DNA of 64,000 nt from CAYSYM01 sp964435115 (GTDB lineage: Bacteria > Chloroflexota > UBA6077 > CF-72): contig CAYSYM010000007.1 of NCBI GenBank assembly GCA_964435115.1, positions 28,223 to 92,222 of the forward strand, given 5' to 3'. Shown here piece after piece: positions 60,423-64,000 of the stretch (positions within the stretch are counted from its first letter, which is position 1; the number at the start of each line of letters is the position of its first letter). Position numbers and translations under genes: made by a program. The notes beneath the pieces are model-generated. The model made no database searches. It was not told where the DNA came from and saw nothing but the letters and a program-made list of their open reading frames with translations.

Positions 60423-60787
60423 TCCTGGTCGATACCTCCGTCTGGGTGGACCATCTACGTGTGGGCGATACCGGCCTTGCCGCATTGCTCGAGGCCGGCA
60501 CGGTGCTGATGCACCCCTTCGTGCTCGGCGAGCTGGCCTGCGGCAACTTGCGGAACCGACGGGAGGTGCTGGATCTGCTCGCCAGGCTCCCTGCCGCCCC
60601 GATCGCCACCGACGCCGAGGCCCTCGAGCTCATCGAGCGGCGGGCCCTGATGGGGCGCGGCCTAGGGTATGTCGACGTTCACCTGCTGGCCGCAGTGCTG
60701 CTCGAAGGGACGGCGCGCCTGTGGACCCGAGACAAGGGCCTCGCCTCGGCCGCCGTGGACCTGGCAGTGAACGCCGGCGAGCGCTGA
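60419..60787 (+). CDS. vapC: VapC-type PIN-domain ribonuclease toxin
   Basis: 122 residues, GTG 60419. PIN acidic residues: Asp in ILVDTSVWVDHLR, Glu in LGELACGN, Asp in YVDVHLLAA and Asp in WTRDKGLA. It cleaves tRNA or rRNA in the family. Antitoxin first, 4-nt overlap, as in VapBC operons. Confidence 0.92.
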   Translation: MILVDTSVWVDHLRVGDTGLAALLEAGTVLMHPFVLGELACGNLRNRREVLDLLARLPAAPIATDAEALELIERRALMGRGLGYVDVHLLAAVLLEGTARLWTRDKGLASAAVDLAVNAGER

Positions 60788-60936
60788 AGGAGCCAGCATG
60801 GACCGACAGCGGGCCAGGCCATCGCGCGGGCCGAAGCCTTCATCCACGTCGAAGCGACCCTGTGAGAATTGACAGCGTCCGCCCTGTTCATGCTGACGAC
60901 GCCAACCGGAGCGCCTTCTGCCTATGCTGAGTGCAC

Positions 60937-61272
60937 GTGCCCCTGCGCACAGAGCCCGGGCGCGGAGTCAACCAAAGGGGCACTACCATGGTGACCTTTC
61001 GTCGTCGCGACCCCGAGCCGGTGCAGGCCAGTGCGTTGGAGCACGCGAATCGCCATGCGCAAGAAGGGTGCAAACCGTGTGCGGAAGGATACGCAGCGCT
61101 TGCGCGCCGGCTGGGTGGCTCGCCAACTGAGGTGAACAACGCCAGGCGCGGACTCCTCTGGCGTGTAGCACGGGTTGCGCGCCGTGCTGCTACCTTGGTG
61201 GGAGTGCGTGCCTGTTGGCGATCCAGTGCTGCAATGGGTCGACTGGCGTCCTGGGAGGTCAGAGCTCGATGA
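60937..61272 (+). CDS. Possible small protein with CxxC
   Basis: 111 residues from GTG 60937 (ATG 60988 is the alternative, after AAAGGGG). A TATGCT box (60923-60928) is 8 nt before GTG 60937. HANRHAQEGCKPCAEGYAAL carries one CxxC within a helix-like region, and the tail is Arg-rich. The C-terminus runs into the decayed prenyl-synthase gene, so the end may be spurious. Family not recognised; weak evidence. Confidence 0.35.
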   Translation: MPLRTEPGRGVNQRGTTMVTFRRRDPEPVQASALEHANRHAQEGCKPCAEGYAALARRLGGSPTEVNNARRGLLWRVARVARRAATLVGVRACWRSSAAMGRLASWEVRAR

Positions 61273-61997
61273 ACCTGCTCCAGCTGCTGGCCGCCGTACG
61301 CCTGCACGCCGGCGGCCGCGAAGAGCAGCATGATCGCGGCGACCGTCTCGCTGGAGGCCCCCCGCTGGCGCAGACGTCCGAGCGCGAGCTGGGTCAGGAA
61401 CAGGAGAAAGGTGGCCACGTTCACCGCGGTGGGGGTACCGGCCGCGCGGTGAAGCCCGTCCTCCGTGTCGGCATCCTGCACGTCGTCCAGCGCGTCGGCG
61501 GCCGCGATGAAGCACTCCAGCGCCGCCGCGATGGGAGCGGCTCGGCGCGCGTCCCCGCCCGCCGCCTGGCAGACGAGGAGGGGCAGCAGTCTCCAGGTAA
61601 AACCCTCCTCACCTGCCAGCAGCTTGCCCCGAGCGGACAGCGCTCGGCGCGCCTGCCCGCGGGCGGGGAAGTCGCCCCCGTCCTCGTCGAGCAGGCGGCG
61701 CAGCTCCGCCCTGGCTTGCTCGGCGAGGATGACTACGGCCACCGAAAGGCGATCGAAACCCCCTGCAAGCGCTCCGGCCTCGCCTGTCGCCACCAGTCGG
61801 CCGCGTAGGCGGAGGAGCGCCGCGCGCTCCTCACTCGAAACGGCGTGCTCGGCCAGGATCTCCTCGGGTCGGTCGAGGAAGGCCTGGCGGAGGTGGCGGT
61901 CAGCGAACAGACGCTCGACCAGGACCTTCAGGGCATTGGACGCGATGACGTACAGCCTCCTCCCCCGGTGCAGGCGCCGGACCTGGGTGCCCGCAGT
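61266..61997 (-). pseudogene. Degraded polyprenyl-synthase gene with RiPP-leader-like N-terminus
   Basis: The minus-strand frame is open from 61997 (after a TAG) with no ATG, GTG or TTG until GTG 61793. Residues before that GTG (NALKVLVERLFADRHLRQAF, then LDRPEEILAEHAVSSEERAA) look like the helical leader of NHLP/Os1348-type RiPP precursors. After it comes a prenyl-synthase half with the first aspartate motif DDVQD (in AAADALDDVQDADTEDG). The second aspartate motif and the rest of the fold are missing past about 61266. A TAGACT -10 is at 62000-61995. Start-less and truncated, so probably a remnant. Confidence 0.55.
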
Positions 61998-62237
61998 CTA
62001 GCTCGGACGAAGCCCCTTGGCTACCTGTCATTTCTGCCAGGGCGGGCGCGGCACCACGTGGGGAGCGGCGCGCTGGGGGGGGCCTCGTCGGGGCACGGCC
62101 GTGCGTGGCCGTCTCTGCACGGTGGGGAGAGGAGCGATCCGCGGCCGAGGCATTCACTGCGCAGGCGCTCCGTGCCGTCGACCAGGCTGCCGCGAAAGGG
62201 GAGAGGTTTCACCCGGTCGGGAGAGGGAACGTCGAGC

Positions 62238-63002
62238 TCACACGTGCGCGCCGACCTGGCTGGCCAGCTTCCCCAGGTACGCCTCCTGGACGGGGGGATC
62301 GGCGCGCACCTCCGCCGGGGTACCGTCGCTGAGCACCTCGCCGTAGTGCAGCACCGTGACCCGGTCGGCCAGGGCGAAGACCACGTCCATGTCGTGCTCG
62401 ATGATCAGCACGGTCATGCTGCGGGGCAGGCGCTGGATGAGCTGCGTCATCTGGGCGGTCTCGGCGGGCGACATGCCGGCGGTGGGCTCGTCGAGCAGGA
62501 GCACCGACGGGTCCGATGCGAGGGCGAGCGCGATCTCGAGCTGGCGCTGCTCGCCGTAGCTGAGCGCGCCCGCGGGCAGGGCGGCGCGCTCAGCCAGGCC
62601 GAGCTCCTCAAGCTGCCGACGCGCACAGTCGCGCACCTCGGGGACGGCCGCAGCGGCGTGGAACGGGTGGCCGGCGACGCCAAGGCACTGTCGCACCGCC
62701 AGGGCCACGTTCTCCGCGACCGGTAGGCCCGGGAACAGGTTAGTCCGCTGGTAGGTGCGAGCCAGGCCGAGCTGGCAGCGGCGAAACGGCGGCATCCGCG
62801 TCACGTCCTGCCCGGCCAGGAGCACCTGGCCGCTGGTCGCGGGGACCTCACCGGCGACCACGTTGAAGAGGGTCGTCTTGCCCGCGCCGTTGGGTCCGAT
62901 GATCGCCCGCCGCTCGCCCGGCTCGACCGCGAAGCTGACGCCGTTCACCGCCTTCAGCGCCCCGAAGTGGCGCGCGAGCCCGCGGACCTCCAGCGCCTTC
63001 AT
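62238..63002 (-). CDS. livG-like: ABC ATP-binding protein, LivG type
   Basis: 254 residues, ATG 63002, overlapping the permease stop (ATGA). Walker A GPNGAGKTT, signature LSYGEQRQLEIALALAS, Walker B VLLLDEPTAGMSP, switch IIEHDMDVVFALADR. RTYQRTNLFPGLPVAENV is the LivG-specific segment. ATPase of a branched-chain amino acid or amide/organic acid importer. The LivF partner would be expected nearby but is not downstream within the next 240 nt. Confidence 0.92.
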   Translation of the reverse strand: MKALEVRGLARHFGALKAVNGVSFAVEPGERRAIIGPNGAGKTTLFNVVAGEVPATSGQVLLAGQDVTRMPPFRRCQLGLARTYQRTNLFPGLPVAENVALAVRQCLGVAGHPFHAAAAVPEVRDCARRQLEELGLAERAALPAGALSYGEQRQLEIALALASDPSVLLLDEPTAGMSPAETAQMTQLIQRLPRSMTVLIIEHDMDVVFALADRVTVLHYGEVLSDGTPAEVRADPPVQEAYLGKLASQVGAHV

Positions 63003-64000
63003 GCGCGCCCCTCGGCCGGCGTCGCCGGCACGGACGCGCCCTCCAGGTCTGTCGCGGGCGCGTTGGCACCACGCGCCCGCCGGACCGCGCTCTCGGCGAT
63101 GCCCACCATCCCACCCCGCCCGAAGAGCACGAAGGCCGCGAACACCAGCCCCATGATCAGCGGCCACCGCTCGCCGATGCCGGGCAGGGAGCTGACCCAG
63201 TTCTGGAGGAGCAGCACCAGCGCCGCGCCGAGCGCCGGACCGACCAGCGTTCCGGCGCCGCCGATGATCACCATCACCAGCGCCAGGCCGGAGCTGGTCC
63301 AGTAGACCTCGGCCGGTGACACGAACCCGCTGTAGGCCACGTACAGCGCGCCGGCGAAGCCGGCCAGCACGCCGGCGATGGCGAATGCCACCAGCTTGAA
63401 GCGCCAGGTGTCGTAGCCGAGCGCTCGCATCCGCCCCTCGTTCTCGCGAATGCCGACCAGCGTGTGGCCGAGCGGCGAGCGCACCAGCACCCACAGGAGG
63501 GCCAGGGAGAGTCCCAGGGCAGCCAGGGCGACGTAGTAGAGCGTCCGACCGTCGGCCAGGTCGAGGGCGGGCACCTGGGGGCGAGGCACACCCGCCAGCC
63601 CGTTCGAGCCGCCGGTCAGCCAGGTCCACTTGAAGGCGGCAGCGTAGACGATCTGCGAGAAGGCCAGCGTGAGCATCAGGAAGTAGACGCCGGACGTGCG
63701 GATGCACAGGGCACCGATCAGAAGCGCCCCGAGGCCCGCCACGACGACCCCGGCCGGCACGACCACGGCCGCGCTCGGGGTGAGGCGCAGGGCCACGATG
63801 CCGGCCGTGTACGCCCCCAGGCCGAAGAAGGCCGCGTGACCGAGGGACGGCAGGCCGGTGTAGCCCAGGAGCAAGTCCAGGCTCATGGCGAAGCTCGCGT
63901 AGCTGAAGAACTCGGTGCGCCCGGTCTGGATGTAGCGGGGGTGGTTGCAGAGCCGCGGCGGGGGAAGGCAGAGCAGGGCCGGGGACAGGCGGCCCCCCGG
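62999..64000 (-). CDS. livM-like: ABC permease, LivM type, partial
   Basis: The 3' end is at 62999; the frame is open to the right edge, so the gene starts beyond 64000. MSLDLLLGYTGLPSLGHAAFFGLGA is the LivM membrane signature here (in two parts), and HTLVGIRENEGRMRALGYD is the ATPase-contact loop. Eight or more helices. Hydrophobic branched-chain amino acid type importer with LivG. Confidence 0.9.
   Translation of the reverse strand, partial: PGGRLSPALLCLPPPRLCNHPRYIQTGRTEFFSYASFAMSLDLLLGYTGLPSLGHAAFFGLGAYTAGIVALRLTPSAAVVVPAGVVVAGLGALLIGALCIRTSGVYFLMLTLAFSQIVYAAAFKWTWLTGGSNGLAGVPRPQVPALDLADGRTLYYVALAALGLSLALLWVLVRSPLGHTLVGIRENEGRMRALGYDTWRFKLVAFAIAGVLAGFAGALYVAYSGFVSPAEVYWTSSGLALVMVIIGGAGTLVGPALGAALVLLLQNWVSSLPGIGERWPLIMGLVFAAFVLFGRGGMVGIAESAVRRARGANAPATDLEGASVPATPAEGRA

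Overview
This is 64 kb of very GC-rich bacterial chromosome, about 55 genes, cut inside genes at both edges. The best guess for the host is a member of Chloroflexota (confidence about 0.6). The solute-binding lipoproteins combine a twin-arginine motif, a lipobox and long Ala/Pro/Thr linkers. There is a selenocysteine formate dehydrogenase and a mycothiol-ligase-like enzyme. Many genes appear to start leaderless, with a TANNNT box 5-12 nt before an ATG, GTG or TTG. No rRNA, CRISPR array, complete transposase or convincing tRNA was seen.

Layout. (1) 1-11010, minus: one aromatic-acid type operon. It encodes an Fe3+-class ABC importer (binding protein, fused permease, ATPase), a bicupin dioxygenase, two UbiD-family decarboxylases and two class III CoA-transferases. 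Junctions are overlapping or tight, and a 17-bp operator-like dyad occurs at both of its probable promoters. (2) 11494-17023, plus: membrane-bound formate dehydrogenase, with a UGA-selenocysteine catalytic subunit and a textbook SECIS hairpin, an iron-sulfur subunit, a NrfD-type membrane subunit and FdhE. (3) 17064-28460: MFS exporter, MazG-like enzyme, subtilase, membrane spermidine-synthase-like protein, Memo-family protein, PIG-L deacetylase, cation/proton antiporter, and two decayed ABC transporter remnants. (4) 28552-31048, minus: Trm112-like protein and leuD/leuC. (5) 31233-31950: HigB/HigA toxin-antitoxin pair.

(6) 32250-38135: two paralogous peptide/nickel-type binding proteins with DppB- and DppC-like permeases but no ATPases. 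(7) 38204-41678: 2-oxo acid dehydrogenase E1 alpha, E1 beta and E2, without E3. (8) 41698-46115: a second PIG-L deacetylase behind an unusual leader (a 12-codon ORF with a self-sequestered ribosome binding site, then a GNRA hairpin and a terminator), a universal stress protein, an unknown protein, an MshC-like ligase and a YdcF-like protein. (9) 46120-58781: membrane protein, AttH/CrtC lipocalin lipoprotein, MMPL/RND transporter, lipoprotein, FAD oxidoreductase, zinc-ribbon protein, orphan xanthine-dehydrogenase-type large subunit, multicopper oxidase and a small membrane protein. (10) 58990-64000: phosphoribosyltransferase, VapBC pair, a degraded prenyl-synthase gene with a RiPP-leader-like N-terminus, and the branched-chain amino acid type LivG/LivM genes that run off the right edge.

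Themes: uptake and breakdown of organic and aromatic acids, formate respiration, low-molecular-weight thiol or glycan deacetylation, and several stability modules. Convergent gene pairs are separated by strikingly perfect hairpins. A C-rich/G-rich short repeat is scattered through intergenic spaces.
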